DNA of 57,352 nt from an uncultured Clostridia bacterium (lineage in GTDB: Bacteria; Bacillota; Clostridia; Christensenellales; Aristaeellaceae), in the NCBI GenBank assembly GCA_937886445.1, contig CALGBY010000029.1:1-57352 (forward strand), given 5' to 3'. Under the pieces are notes generated by a model, which did no database searches, had not been told where the DNA came from, and saw only the letters and a program-made list of their open reading frames with translations. This document shows positions 41,604 through 49,210 of the stretch, in pieces. Position 1 is the first letter of the stretch; each line of letters begins with the position of its first letter. The position numbers were made by a program, and so were the translations under genes.

Positions 41604-42434
41604 TCATCCCTTCATGGCTCCATCGGAAAGGCCCTTGACGAACTGCTTCTGGAAAATCAGAAAAATAACGATGACCGGGATAATGGCAATGACAGCCGTA
41701 GCGGACATAAGATGCCATTTGGCTCCGGCAAACTGCTGAAAGAAAACGGACAGCGCCTGGGGAATATTCTGCTTGCTGCGGCTCTGAAGAAAGAAAGTCG
41801 CCTGGGCGTAGTTATTCCAGATCCCGAAGCCGTTAAGAATGATGAAGGAGGCGGTAGCCGGTTTGATCACGGGAAAAATAATACGCCAGAATGTCTGAAA
41901 CGCGGTACAGCCATCCAGTGCGGCCGCTTCATCAAGCTCACGCGGAAGGGAGCGGATAAAGGATGTATATATGAATATTGCCGAGGGCATAGCCAGTGCC
42001 GAGCAGACCATGATCATCCCCCACAGGGTGTTGACTGCATGGATCTTCCTCATCAGCACATAAAGCGGCACCGTATTGATGATGCCGGGGATCATCATAC
42101 AGCCGATGATTATGCCGAAAACCGCTTTGTTGAAGCGCGTACTGTACCGTGCTATGGCAAATCCGCCCAGTCCTCCCGCTGCCACGGTCAGAACCAGTGT
42201 GCCGGCGGTAATGACGGCCGAGTTCAGCATGGCAGTATCGATCCTGGATTTTGCCCAGGCATCCGCATAATTCTGCCAGTGAAAATCGGGGATGAACATG
42301 TTGCCCTCATAAAAGATCCGGGAAGGGGAATTCAGGGAAAGGACGAGGAGAATATAAAACGGGATCAGACAGCAAAGGCAGATCAATATAATAAGTACAG
42401 CACGAAACACTTTAAAAGTCCTGCTTTTTTTCAT
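41604..42434 (-). CDS. CUT1 sugar ABC permease (MalG-like) of the dextran locus
   Basis: The 276-residue, six-TM permease has the C-terminal ATPase-contact EAA loop LDEAAALDGCTAFQTFWRIIFPVIKPA, typical of CUT1 inner-membrane components. N-terminal KSRTFKVFRAVLIILICLCCLIPFYILLVLS is the usual first helix. It sits 13 bp after the MalF-like gene and 4 bp before the GH66 gene. Confidence 0.93.
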   Translation of the reverse strand: MKKSRTFKVFRAVLIILICLCCLIPFYILLVLSLNSPSRIFYEGNMFIPDFHWQNYADAWAKSRIDTAMLNSAVITAGTLVLTVAAGGLGGFAIARYSTRFNKAVFGIIIGCMMIPGIINTVPLYVLMRKIHAVNTLWGMIMVCSALAMPSAIFIYTSFIRSLPRELDEAAALDGCTAFQTFWRIIFPVIKPATASFIILNGFGIWNNYAQATFFLQSRSKQNIPQALSVFFQQFAGAKWHLMSATAVIAIIPVIVIFLIFQKQFVKGLSDGAMKG

Positions 42435-42447
42435 ACGCTGCTCCTCC

Positions 42448-43311
42448 TTATACTTTCTGCCTTGTAAGACGCATGGAAATAAGCACCGGGATAAGGATGA
42501 TAATAAACAAAATCATGGCGACGGCGGTGGAATAGCCCGTTTTGCTGCCATAGCACATACGCATGATATAGATCGACAGGCTTTCGGTAGCATAACCCGG
42601 TCCGCCTTCCGTAAGAGACATAACGACATCGAAAACGGAAAGAGAACCAATGATGTTTGTTACAACATTGATCCGGATGGCAGGCATCAGCATGGGCATC
42701 GTCACATGTACGAACCTCTTCGGCACATTCGCGCCGTCCATCATCGCCGCCTCGATCAATTCCTGCGGAATTGACTGAAGACCGGCAAGATAAATGATCA
42801 TCGTCATGCCGGAAAACTGCCATACATTTACGATGATCAGAACCAGCAGCGCACTGCCGTATGATCCCATCCAGTTGCCGATCGGATCACCCAGCCCAAA
42901 CTGCTGAAAGGCATGAAAAAGAAAGCCGCGGCTCGGCTGGAGCAGAAAATACCAAATGTACCCCATGATCAGGGGGCTGATGATGGCCGGAAGGTAGATG
43001 ATCACGCGGGCGATGCTTTTGCCGTGAAACTCGCTGTTCATCAGCAAGGCATAAAGCAGGCCCACAAGGTTGAGAAGCAGCGCGCTTCCCGCGGCGAAAA
43101 TGACCGTTGTTTCAATATCATGAATTGCCCGTTTGTCGCTGAAAAAACGGATGAAGTTTTTGAAACCGACAAAATGAGCCTCCCCCATCCCGTCCCAATC
43201 GGTCAGACTCATCCCGATACCGCTGAGCAGGGGGGCGATAAAGAACACCCCGTAGATCAGCAATGCCGGAAGCGAAAGAAACTGAGCCCACTTAATTCTT
43301 CTGTGAATCAT
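42448..43311 (-). CDS. CUT1 sugar ABC permease (MalF-like) of the dextran locus
   Basis: This 287-residue, six-TM permease has the EAA loop LIEAAMMDGANVPKRFVHVTMPMLMPA. The N-terminal WAQFLSLPALLIYGVFFIAPLLSGIGMSLTDW is the standard MalF/UgpA start. GGAGACAGT precedes the ATG. A hairpin with a T-rich tail (43331-43366) separates it from the binding-protein gene upstream. There is no ATPase gene in this operon; the MsmX-like protein of 49211-50296 is a candidate energiser. Confidence 0.93.
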   Translation of the reverse strand: MIHRRIKWAQFLSLPALLIYGVFFIAPLLSGIGMSLTDWDGMGEAHFVGFKNFIRFFSDKRAIHDIETTVIFAAGSALLLNLVGLLYALLMNSEFHGKSIARVIIYLPAIISPLIMGYIWYFLLQPSRGFLFHAFQQFGLGDPIGNWMGSYGSALLVLIIVNVWQFSGMTMIIYLAGLQSIPQELIEAAMMDGANVPKRFVHVTMPMLMPAIRINVVTNIIGSLSVFDVVMSLTEGGPGYATESLSIYIMRMCYGSKTGYSTAVAMILFIIILIPVLISMRLTRQKV

Positions 43312-43330
43312 ACTGTCTCCTCAAAACAAA

Positions 43331-43366
43331 TGTGGCGGCAGCGCACTGTCGGTACGCGCCGCCACA
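43331..43366 (-). terminator. Intra-operon terminator after the sugar-binding protein gene
   Basis: TGTGGCGGC (43331-43339) and GCCGCCACA (43358-43366) form a 9-bp stem. On the minus strand the T-rich TTTGTTTTG follows. It lies between the binding-protein stop and the MalF-like start, and would favour excess binding protein over permease. Confidence 0.8.
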
Positions 43367-43398
43367 GAGGGTATCATGAATGAGTAAAACCGTTCAGA

Positions 43399-44652
43399 TC
43401 AGAAACCGCCGTTCCAGGCTTCCTCATAGGCCTTGGCGAATTCCTCGGGAGTATAGGTCCCGGCCAGCAGGTCCTGTACCATACGTCCGGCATCGTCTCC
43501 GGAGAAGCCGGCAGGCTTTTCGTTGGTGTAGCCGATATTGGTGGCGGAAGCAACAGCCTCGTTCACTCCGGCGACCACAGAGGCAGGAGCCCATTCGGCT
43601 TCCACATCGGTGAAGGCACTGGGAGAGCCCAGAGATTCGGCATACTTCTTCTGATTTTCGGCGCTGAAGAGGAAGTTGAGGAAATCAACAGCCGCTTCGG
43701 CATTGGGGGTGTCGGCGGAGATGCAGTAGCCGGAATCCTCGGCCACCAGCACGATGGTCGTTCCGTCGGGCATGAAGGAGGGATAGGGCGCAAAGCCGAT
43801 CTTGTCGGCCATGGAGGGATCCTTTTCCAGAATGCCGGACAGGGCCCACATGCCGTTGGAGAACATCGCGCACTTACCGGTAACGAAGGCGTCAACGCAG
43901 TTGTCACTCGTGGCGGTCAGAACGTCCGCGTTGATGAGGCCCTTGGTCTGCAGCTCAACCAGGTTTCTGGCGAAGGTGCACATCGCACCATCGGGATCGC
44001 CCCAGGCCAGCTTTTCGCTGTCATTGTCGAGGAAAGCGCGTTTGGCCTCGGTAGCGCCGTACTTGGCCTTGATGTATCCGTGGGGCAGGAATTCGATCAG
44101 ATGTCCGAGGTGCCATGCCTCACCGAAGATGAACCAGGGATCAACTTCGGGATAGGCGGCCTTGATGGCTTCCAGATTGGAGACGAATTCCTCCCAGGTG
44201 GTCGCGACAGACAGGTTCAGGCTGTCAAAGATCTCCTTATTATAGAAGAAACCCGCCATGGTCATGTTGGTGCAGACGCGGTACTGCCTGCCGGAATTGA
44301 GATCGGTGCAGTTCGTCTTCATGGAAGGGATCAGACGGTCCCACCACTGGTTCATTTCACCCAGATCCATGTACTTGCCCTGATCGACAAATTCCTGTTC
44401 ATAGGTCGTCATAATGTCAGGAGCTTCCGCGGAGGCAAACTTGATCTTGATCACGCCGCTGGCATCGTTCTGATATTCCTGTTCCACAGTGATACCGTTG
44501 CTTTGCGCGTTGTATTCGGCAATGATCTCATCGATCAGGTCGATCGTTTCCACCTTACCGGTGAAAAAAGACAGTTCGGTTTCGGCCGCCGCGATGCTCA
44601 TCATACCGAGCAGCATCGTTACAGCCATGAGAAACGCCAGGATCTTTTTCAT
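43399..44652 (-). CDS. CUT1 sugar-binding protein of the dextran locus
   Basis: The start is ATG 44652 (MKKILAFLMAVTMLLG), with GGAGG 8 nt upstream; upstream in-frame ATGs lack one. The 417-residue protein is a family 1 extracellular solute-binding protein: DPSMADKIGFAPYPSFMPDG and ADTPNAEAAVDFLNFLFSAENQKKYAES are typical. The signal peptide ends SIAAAETE and has no lipobox cysteine, so the protein is not a normal lipoprotein. It heads the operon, followed by a terminator, two permeases, GH66 and GH13. An isomalto-oligosaccharide ligand is inferred from the enzymes. Confidence 0.93.
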   Translation of the reverse strand: MKKILAFLMAVTMLLGMMSIAAAETELSFFTGKVETIDLIDEIIAEYNAQSNGITVEQEYQNDASGVIKIKFASAEAPDIMTTYEQEFVDQGKYMDLGEMNQWWDRLIPSMKTNCTDLNSGRQYRVCTNMTMAGFFYNKEIFDSLNLSVATTWEEFVSNLEAIKAAYPEVDPWFIFGEAWHLGHLIEFLPHGYIKAKYGATEAKRAFLDNDSEKLAWGDPDGAMCTFARNLVELQTKGLINADVLTATSDNCVDAFVTGKCAMFSNGMWALSGILEKDPSMADKIGFAPYPSFMPDGTTIVLVAEDSGYCISADTPNAEAAVDFLNFLFSAENQKKYAESLGSPSAFTDVEAEWAPASVVAGVNEAVASATNIGYTNEKPAGFSGDDAGRMVQDLLAGTYTPEEFAKAYEEAWNGGF

Positions 44653-44701
44653 AAATGTGACCTCCATCTCTTTTTTTGATGCATACCGCATCTTTGATCC
44701 T

Positions 44702-44730
44702 ATTATCACATCACGTCTGAAACAAGTAAA
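44702..44730 (-). promoter_or_regulatory. Promoter of the dextran-locus operon
   Basis: On the minus strand TTTACT (44725-44730), a 17-nt spacer and GATAAT (44702-44707), with an extended -10 TG. The weak -35 fits an activated promoter. Confidence 0.5.
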
Positions 44731-44771
44731 TTCTCAGTTTTTTTGATTGCGGTATGTTTTTTTATGAATGC

Positions 44772-44785
44772 GTGTCATTTGACAC
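44772..44785. promoter_or_regulatory. Palindromic operator candidate in the divergent region
   Basis: GTGTCATTTGACAC is a perfect dyad with 6-bp arms and a TT centre. It is placed where the -35 box of the kinase gene promoter would be and about 40 bp upstream of the dextran-operon -35 box. It could be the binding site of the YesN-like regulator or of another sugar regulator. Confidence 0.45.
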
Positions 44786-44793
44786 AGAACTAT

Positions 44794-44801
44794 GCTATAC
44801 T
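44794..44801 (+). promoter_or_regulatory. Extended -10 promoter of the yesM/yesN-like pair
   Basis: TATACT (44796-44801) has an extended TG one base upstream (44793-44794), but no good -35 box; the palindrome at 44772-44785 occupies that place. Confidence 0.5.
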
Positions 44802-44823
44802 TTCTACGAAAAAAATCTTTCCG

Positions 44824-46626
44824 ATGAGGTATACGCGGTTGAAGCATTACAAATTAAAGAACCGGCTTTTTGCTGTCATAGCCATTATTGTGTTCATCTT
44901 TGTCTTTCTGGTTTCGCTTGTGATTTCCGGTCAGTACAGCAGGCATCTGATCCGTCAAACAACAGCACAGGTACAGCAGATCATCAATCAGGTCGCTCTG
45001 AACACAGGCAACTACATCAGTGAGCTGTCCCGCCTGTGTATGTCGCCGTATTACAGCGAGCAGGTCATGCATGCTCTTGATACCGTTCCTTCAACAAAGG
45101 CTGAGCTGCTGGAAAAACAAAGAGCGATCGAGAATTATCTCAGAGAGGTCATGACGATCCCCAGAAAGGATATCCTGCGGGTCTGCATTCTTTCCGACAT
45201 CGCGTATTCCAGCTCACGCACCGGTTATTCCGCCACCTATGTAACGGACTACGCGGAAGCTGACTGGTATAGGGAGGCAACAGAAAGCAGGACATCCGTT
45301 TTTCTTCCCGTCCGGACAGAGACGCACGGAAATTATCATGTATCTATCTTTTCCATGGTACTGAGGCTGCAGAGCCTTTCCGATTATGACAGAACGGTCG
45401 GCGTGATCAGGGTGGACGCGAATTACAGCGGGATCCAGGATGTGCTGGACCGGGTGGAGCTGACAGACAAGGATAATCTGTACATTCTGGATTCCAGCGG
45501 TCATATCGTATGCAAACGCAGCAACGCGTCTTTGAGCATCAATACAAATGAGATACTCAGCAGCATAGTCAAGGCAGATCCGGTCATTGAAACACAGAAC
45601 GACCGCTATCTGCTGAACATGCAGGACATAGAAGGAACAGATTGGAAAGTGGTATCGGTCATTTCCGAAAGGGAGCTGATGCGCGATACCAACAACGCGC
45701 GAAAAGCAGCGCTCCTGCTGGCCGTGCTCTGCTCCGGGGTCAGCCTGTTTTTTACGGCATGGTTCGCTCATTCATTCACAAAACCCCTGTATGAAACGGT
45801 ACGGGTGATGACCCGGGCTCAGAACGGCGATCTGTCCGTCCGCGCCGGAGACAGCAGGGCCTATGAGATCTCCTATCTGAACCGCACATTCAATGATCTG
45901 CTGCAGACGACTACGGACATGATGGAACATAACGCGCGCCTGTCAAAGGAGATGTTTGAGGCCAAATATCTGCAGAAGAAAGCCCAGTATGATTCATTAT
46001 ACAGCCAGATCCGTCCGCATTTTCTTTTCAATACGCTCAGTCTGATCAGCCTTCTGGTCAAGGGAAACCGAAACAGAGAGGCTATTGAAAGCATTGATGA
46101 ATTATCGGTGCTTCTGCGGGGAATGGTAAACGCCGATCAGGAAAACACGATCGAACGCGAATTGAGGATAACGAAAAGCTATTTGCATCTGCAGGAAAAG
46201 CGTCATGATTCGCTGTCGTTCTTTATCGATTACGATCCGGAGATCATATCCTATGCCATTCCTGCGATGACGATACAGCCCATGGTCGAAAACGCGATCG
46301 TGCACGGCTGTGAGCCCTGCCGGTATGATACGCAGATCAGGGTATCCGCCAGGGATACGGGGGACTTGATCACCATTTCCGTGCGGGATAACGGGATCGG
46401 CATGACTGCCGAACAGCTCAAATCCCTGCGCGAAAGCCTGAATGATCCGCAGCACGAAACAGAGGCAGCAGAAAAACGCAGTGTGGGATTGCTCAACATC
46501 ATCCGGCGGCTGCAGTTGCGCTTCGATACCTATACCTTTGACATCGATTCAAAGCCCGGAAACGGAACCGTCGTGACCATGCGTGTTCCGAAGCAGAAGG
46601 AAGGAGTGAAACAGGTAAATGTATAA
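44824..46626 (+). CDS. YesM-type sensor histidine kinase
   Basis: This is a roughly 600-residue sensor kinase of the YesM/LytS-like His_kinase family. It has an N-terminal TM (AVIAIIVFIFVFLVSLVISGQY), a large extracytoplasmic dCache-like sensor, a second TM and HAMP (FFTAWFAHSFTKPLYETV). The kinase core contains the phospho-His motif SLYSQIRPHFLFNTLSLIS, and the ATPase domain has MVENAIVHG and VRDNGIGM. The start is uncertain. ATG 44824 has no clear ribosome binding site; TTG 44839 (MKHYKLKNRLF) has GAGG 9 nt upstream. It is divergent from the dextran operon and overlaps its regulator gene by 8 bp. Confidence 0.92.
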   Translation: MRYTRLKHYKLKNRLFAVIAIIVFIFVFLVSLVISGQYSRHLIRQTTAQVQQIINQVALNTGNYISELSRLCMSPYYSEQVMHALDTVPSTKAELLEKQRAIENYLREVMTIPRKDILRVCILSDIAYSSSRTGYSATYVTDYAEADWYREATESRTSVFLPVRTETHGNYHVSIFSMVLRLQSLSDYDRTVGVIRVDANYSGIQDVLDRVELTDKDNLYILDSSGHIVCKRSNASLSINTNEILSSIVKADPVIETQNDRYLLNMQDIEGTDWKVVSVISERELMRDTNNARKAALLLAVLCSGVSLFFTAWFAHSFTKPLYETVRVMTRAQNGDLSVRAGDSRAYEISYLNRTFNDLLQTTTDMMEHNARLSKEMFEAKYLQKKAQYDSLYSQIRPHFLFNTLSLISLLVKGNRNREAIESIDELSVLLRGMVNADQENTIERELRITKSYLHLQEKRHDSLSFFIDYDPEIISYAIPAMTIQPMVENAIVHGCEPCRYDTQIRVSARDTGDLITISVRDNGIGMTAEQLKSLRESLNDPQHETEAAEKRSVGLLNIIRRLQLRFDTYTFDIDSKPGNGTVVTMRVPKQKEGVKQVNV

Positions 46627-47413
46627 GGCCATCATTGCCGAGGATGAACCGTTGATGAGACAGTATCTGAAGGAACAGCTGAATTCCATCCATCCGGACT
46701 TTTTTGCGGCGGAAACAGCCAGAAACGGCCTGGAAGCGAAAAACAAAATGCTGAAGGAGCATTTTGACCTGTTGATCACGGATATCCGGATGCCGGAAAT
46801 AAACGGCATTGAGCTGGTTCGGTGGCTGCGCGGGCAGGATCAGTATAATGATCTGGCTGTGATCCTGCTTTCCGGCTATGATGAATTTGAATATGCGAGA
46901 GCCGGTCTGCGGATGAATGTTTTTGAATATCTGCTCAAGCCGCTGAACGACACGGAGCTGCATGATTCTCTGGACAGGATCTGTCATCAGCTGAACAGGG
47001 CACATACTCTGATCCGCATTCCCTCCGAATGGACGCCCGAAAGTATCAGGGCCTTTATTTCGGATTGCTTCAGTGTATCAGATAATGAGACCGGTAATCT
47101 GGCCGGACAGGCGACCGATTACATCATCCGGCACTACAGCGAGGCTATCACGCAAAGCGATGTGGCGGAAGCCCTGGGGATCACTCCGGCATATCTGTCC
47201 AGTATTTTCCATGAGAACACAGGAGAATCCTACACGCGCTTCCTGACAAGGCTTCGTATGTCTCAGGCCGCGCTGCTGCTGCGTTCCGATGAAAAGCTGA
47301 CCATCCAGCAGATCGCCGAAATGACAGGCTACCTTTCCGACAAGTACTTTATCGGTGTCTTCAAGAGGTTCTTCGGCGTAACGCCGAATGAATTCCGGAA
47401 AGAGCAGCAATGA
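46619..47413 (+). CDS. YesN-type AraC-family response regulator
   Basis: The 264-residue protein has a receiver domain (1-120) with phospho-acceptor Asp55 in LLITDIRMPEING, Ser in LLSGYDEFEYA and Lys in YLLKPLND. A C-terminal AraC HTH domain (about 165-264) contains VAEALGITPAYLSSIFHENTGES and IQQIAEMTGYLSDKYFIGVFKRFFGVTPNEFR. It overlaps the kinase gene by 8 bp. Regulation of the adjoining isomalto-oligosaccharide operon is inferred from the divergent layout. Confidence 0.95.
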   Translation: MYKAIIAEDEPLMRQYLKEQLNSIHPDFFAAETARNGLEAKNKMLKEHFDLLITDIRMPEINGIELVRWLRGQDQYNDLAVILLSGYDEFEYARAGLRMNVFEYLLKPLNDTELHDSLDRICHQLNRAHTLIRIPSEWTPESIRAFISDCFSVSDNETGNLAGQATDYIIRHYSEAITQSDVAEALGITPAYLSSIFHENTGESYTRFLTRLRMSQAALLLRSDEKLTIQQIAEMTGYLSDKYFIGVFKRFFGVTPNEFRKEQQ

Positions 47414-47658
47414 GACCGCTGCCATGCCGAAAGAGCTTCTGTCTGCTTCCGTAGATAAGCTTTCCGTGGGCAACAGCTGTACCAGCCGTTGCGTCTCATG
47501 CTGTTCAGGCGGCAGAGGTAAGCCTGAGACGCCGGCGGAGGCTGATGAAAAGGCACAGGCGTCGCCGGATTTTCCGGCACTGACGCAGACACGCAGTCTC
47601 CCCTGCCGAATAATAAGCCGGGGCGGACCGGTTCAGAAATATCCGGCAAAAATTCACA
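47414..47658. other. Structured gene-free stretch after the response regulator
   Basis: No gene is visible. Two inverted repeats occur: GCGTCTCA (47491-47498) with TGAGACGC (47525-47532), and GCGTC plus GCCGG (47559-47568) with CCGGC plus GACGC (47574-47586). Neither has an adjoining T run. They may form a 3' structure on the regulator mRNA. Confidence 0.45.
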
Positions 47659-47687
47659 TTGCAAAGCACGGGATTATCTGATATAAT
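47659..47687 (+). promoter_or_regulatory. Promoter of the second sugar-binding protein gene
   Basis: TTGCAA (47659-47664), a 17-nt spacer and TATAAT (47682-47687), 55 nt before the start codon, which has AAAAGGAGG upstream. Confidence 0.75.
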
Positions 47688-47742
47688 CAAGCTGTGAAAG
47701 AAGCGTATTCATCGCGCTTCAATATCAAAAGGAGGAACCCCT

Positions 47743-49005
47743 ATGAAGAATTGCAAGGTTCTCTTTGCCGTCATGGCCGTGATCATGCTGATCGCCTCCA
47801 TCGGTGCTCCCGCTCTGGCTGATGAGAAGGTCAAGGTCACCATCTGGCATACCTTCACCGATGCCCAGCAGGATTATCTGGTAAAGGCCGCTGCCGATTT
47901 CACCGCTTCTCAGGACAAGTATGAAGTGGTCGTCGAGAGCCAGGCTTACTCCGGATTCACCAACACCGTGTCTGCCGCCGTACGCAGCGGCGACGGTCCC
48001 GACATCATCTTCAACTACGCTTCCGAAGCCGCTTCCTACGTGGACGACGGTCTGGTGGCCGACCTGAGCCAGTACATCTACAGCGATGAGAACGGCATCG
48101 AAGGTTTTGACACCTGCCTGAGCGCCGGCGTTATGGAAGGTGAAGTAGATGGTTTCTCCGACGGCGCCATCCACTATCTGCCTGCCTACACCACCGGCCC
48201 CATCCTGTTCTACAACAAGACCATGCTGGACGAACTGGGCATCGCCGTTCCCACCACCTGGGAAGAAGTGGAAGCTGCCTGCCGCAAGATCAAGGCTGAA
48301 AAGGGTATCCCCGGTCTGGGCTTTGACTCCCTCACCGACGTGATCCAGATGCTGATCATGGAAGAAGGCTGCGGTTACATCGATGTGGCCAACAAGTGCG
48401 TCACCTTCGGTACCGACGGCATGAAGGCCAAGATCCAGTGGATGGCCGATATGGCTGCCGAGGGTCTGTTCCAGATCGCCGCTTCTGTGGACTATTTCTC
48501 CACCGATTTCAACTCCGGTGCCACCGCCATGTACATCGGCTCCTGCGCCGGCTATCCCTACATCGCTCCCAACGGCTTCGAGTTCGGCATGGCTGCCATG
48601 CCCGCCGCTACCTGGTATCCTTCCTGGAACCGCGGCCCCATCGTGTTCTACTATAAGGACGATGCCCGCGCCGAGGGTGCTTATGAATTCGTGAAGTACT
48701 TCATCTCCGCCGATGTCAACCTGGGCTGGGTTATTGCCTGCAACGCCCTGTCTCCCTATGCCTGGACTCAGGCTCTGCCCGAGTATCAGGAATATATCGC
48801 CGGTACCGGTGCCGCCATCGAAGCTCTGAACGCTGTCGGTGCTCACCTGGATATCGCCGGTTCTCTGCCTGCCGTGACCGGTTCCGCCACCGTGCGTAAC
48901 GAGATCGTCAACGCTCTCAAGAACGTTGTCAACAACGGCATGACCGTGGAAGAAGCCTGGAACGCCTGCGTTGAAAATTGCAACGCCGCTCTGCAGGGCA
49001 ACTGA
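47743..49005 (+). CDS. CUT1 sugar-binding protein of the second importer
   Basis: This 420-residue extracellular solute-binding protein of family 1 has mature features VTIWHTFTDAQQDYLVKAAADF, DGPDIIFNYASEA and PTTWEEVEAACRKIKAEKGIPG. The signal peptide ends PALADEK without a lipobox cysteine. Codon use is extremely biased to C/G-ending optimal codons, implying very high expression. It has its own promoter and two terminators in a row, while the ATPase and permease genes start from a second promoter at 49126. The glycerol-3-phosphate/maltose-like class does not fix the ligand. Confidence 0.93.
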   Translation: MKNCKVLFAVMAVIMLIASIGAPALADEKVKVTIWHTFTDAQQDYLVKAAADFTASQDKYEVVVESQAYSGFTNTVSAAVRSGDGPDIIFNYASEAASYVDDGLVADLSQYIYSDENGIEGFDTCLSAGVMEGEVDGFSDGAIHYLPAYTTGPILFYNKTMLDELGIAVPTTWEEVEAACRKIKAEKGIPGLGFDSLTDVIQMLIMEEGCGYIDVANKCVTFGTDGMKAKIQWMADMAAEGLFQIAASVDYFSTDFNSGATAMYIGSCAGYPYIAPNGFEFGMAAMPAATWYPSWNRGPIVFYYKDDARAEGAYEFVKYFISADVNLGWVIACNALSPYAWTQALPEYQEYIAGTGAAIEALNAVGAHLDIAGSLPAVTGSATVRNEIVNALKNVVNNGMTVEEAWNACVENCNAALQGN

Positions 49006-49023
49006 TCCGGATCAAACCTCATG

Positions 49024-49054
49024 GGGGCCCGCGGGTGACCGCGGGTCCCTTTTA
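49024..49054 (+). terminator. First terminator after the binding-protein gene
   Basis: GGGG plus CCCGCGG (49024-49034) pairs with CCGCGGG plus TCCC (49039-49049) around GTGA, then TTTTAT. Confidence 0.85.
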
Positions 49055-49064
49055 TATGTATGAA

Positions 49065-49116
49065 AGCACAGGCAGGGGGATGATATCCGTGCTCCCCCTG
49101 CCCGTGCTCTTTTTTC
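49065..49116 (+). terminator. Second, stronger terminator
   Basis: AGCAC and GGCAGGGGG (49065-49079) pair with CCCCCTGCC and GTGCT (49094-49108), with one mismatch, followed by CTTTTTTCTTTT. Confidence 0.9.
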
Positions 49117-49125
49117 TTTTGGTCA

Positions 49126-49154
49126 TTGCACAGTGTTGTATTTTTTGCTATAAT
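49126..49154 (+). promoter_or_regulatory. Promoter of the ATPase-permease genes
   Basis: TTGCAC (49126-49131), a 17-nt spacer and TATAAT (49149-49154), with an extended -10 TG. The leader to the start codon is about 50 nt. Confidence 0.75.
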
Positions 49155-49210
49155 AAGGTGTAATCCTATCTGTAATTTCAAGTACATATCATATATCGGA
49201 GGACATATTT

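Noticed and set aside
49024..49116. A regulatory riboswitch between the binding-protein and ATPase genes
   Set aside because: The two stems are simple terminators with U tails, and a new promoter follows straight after them.
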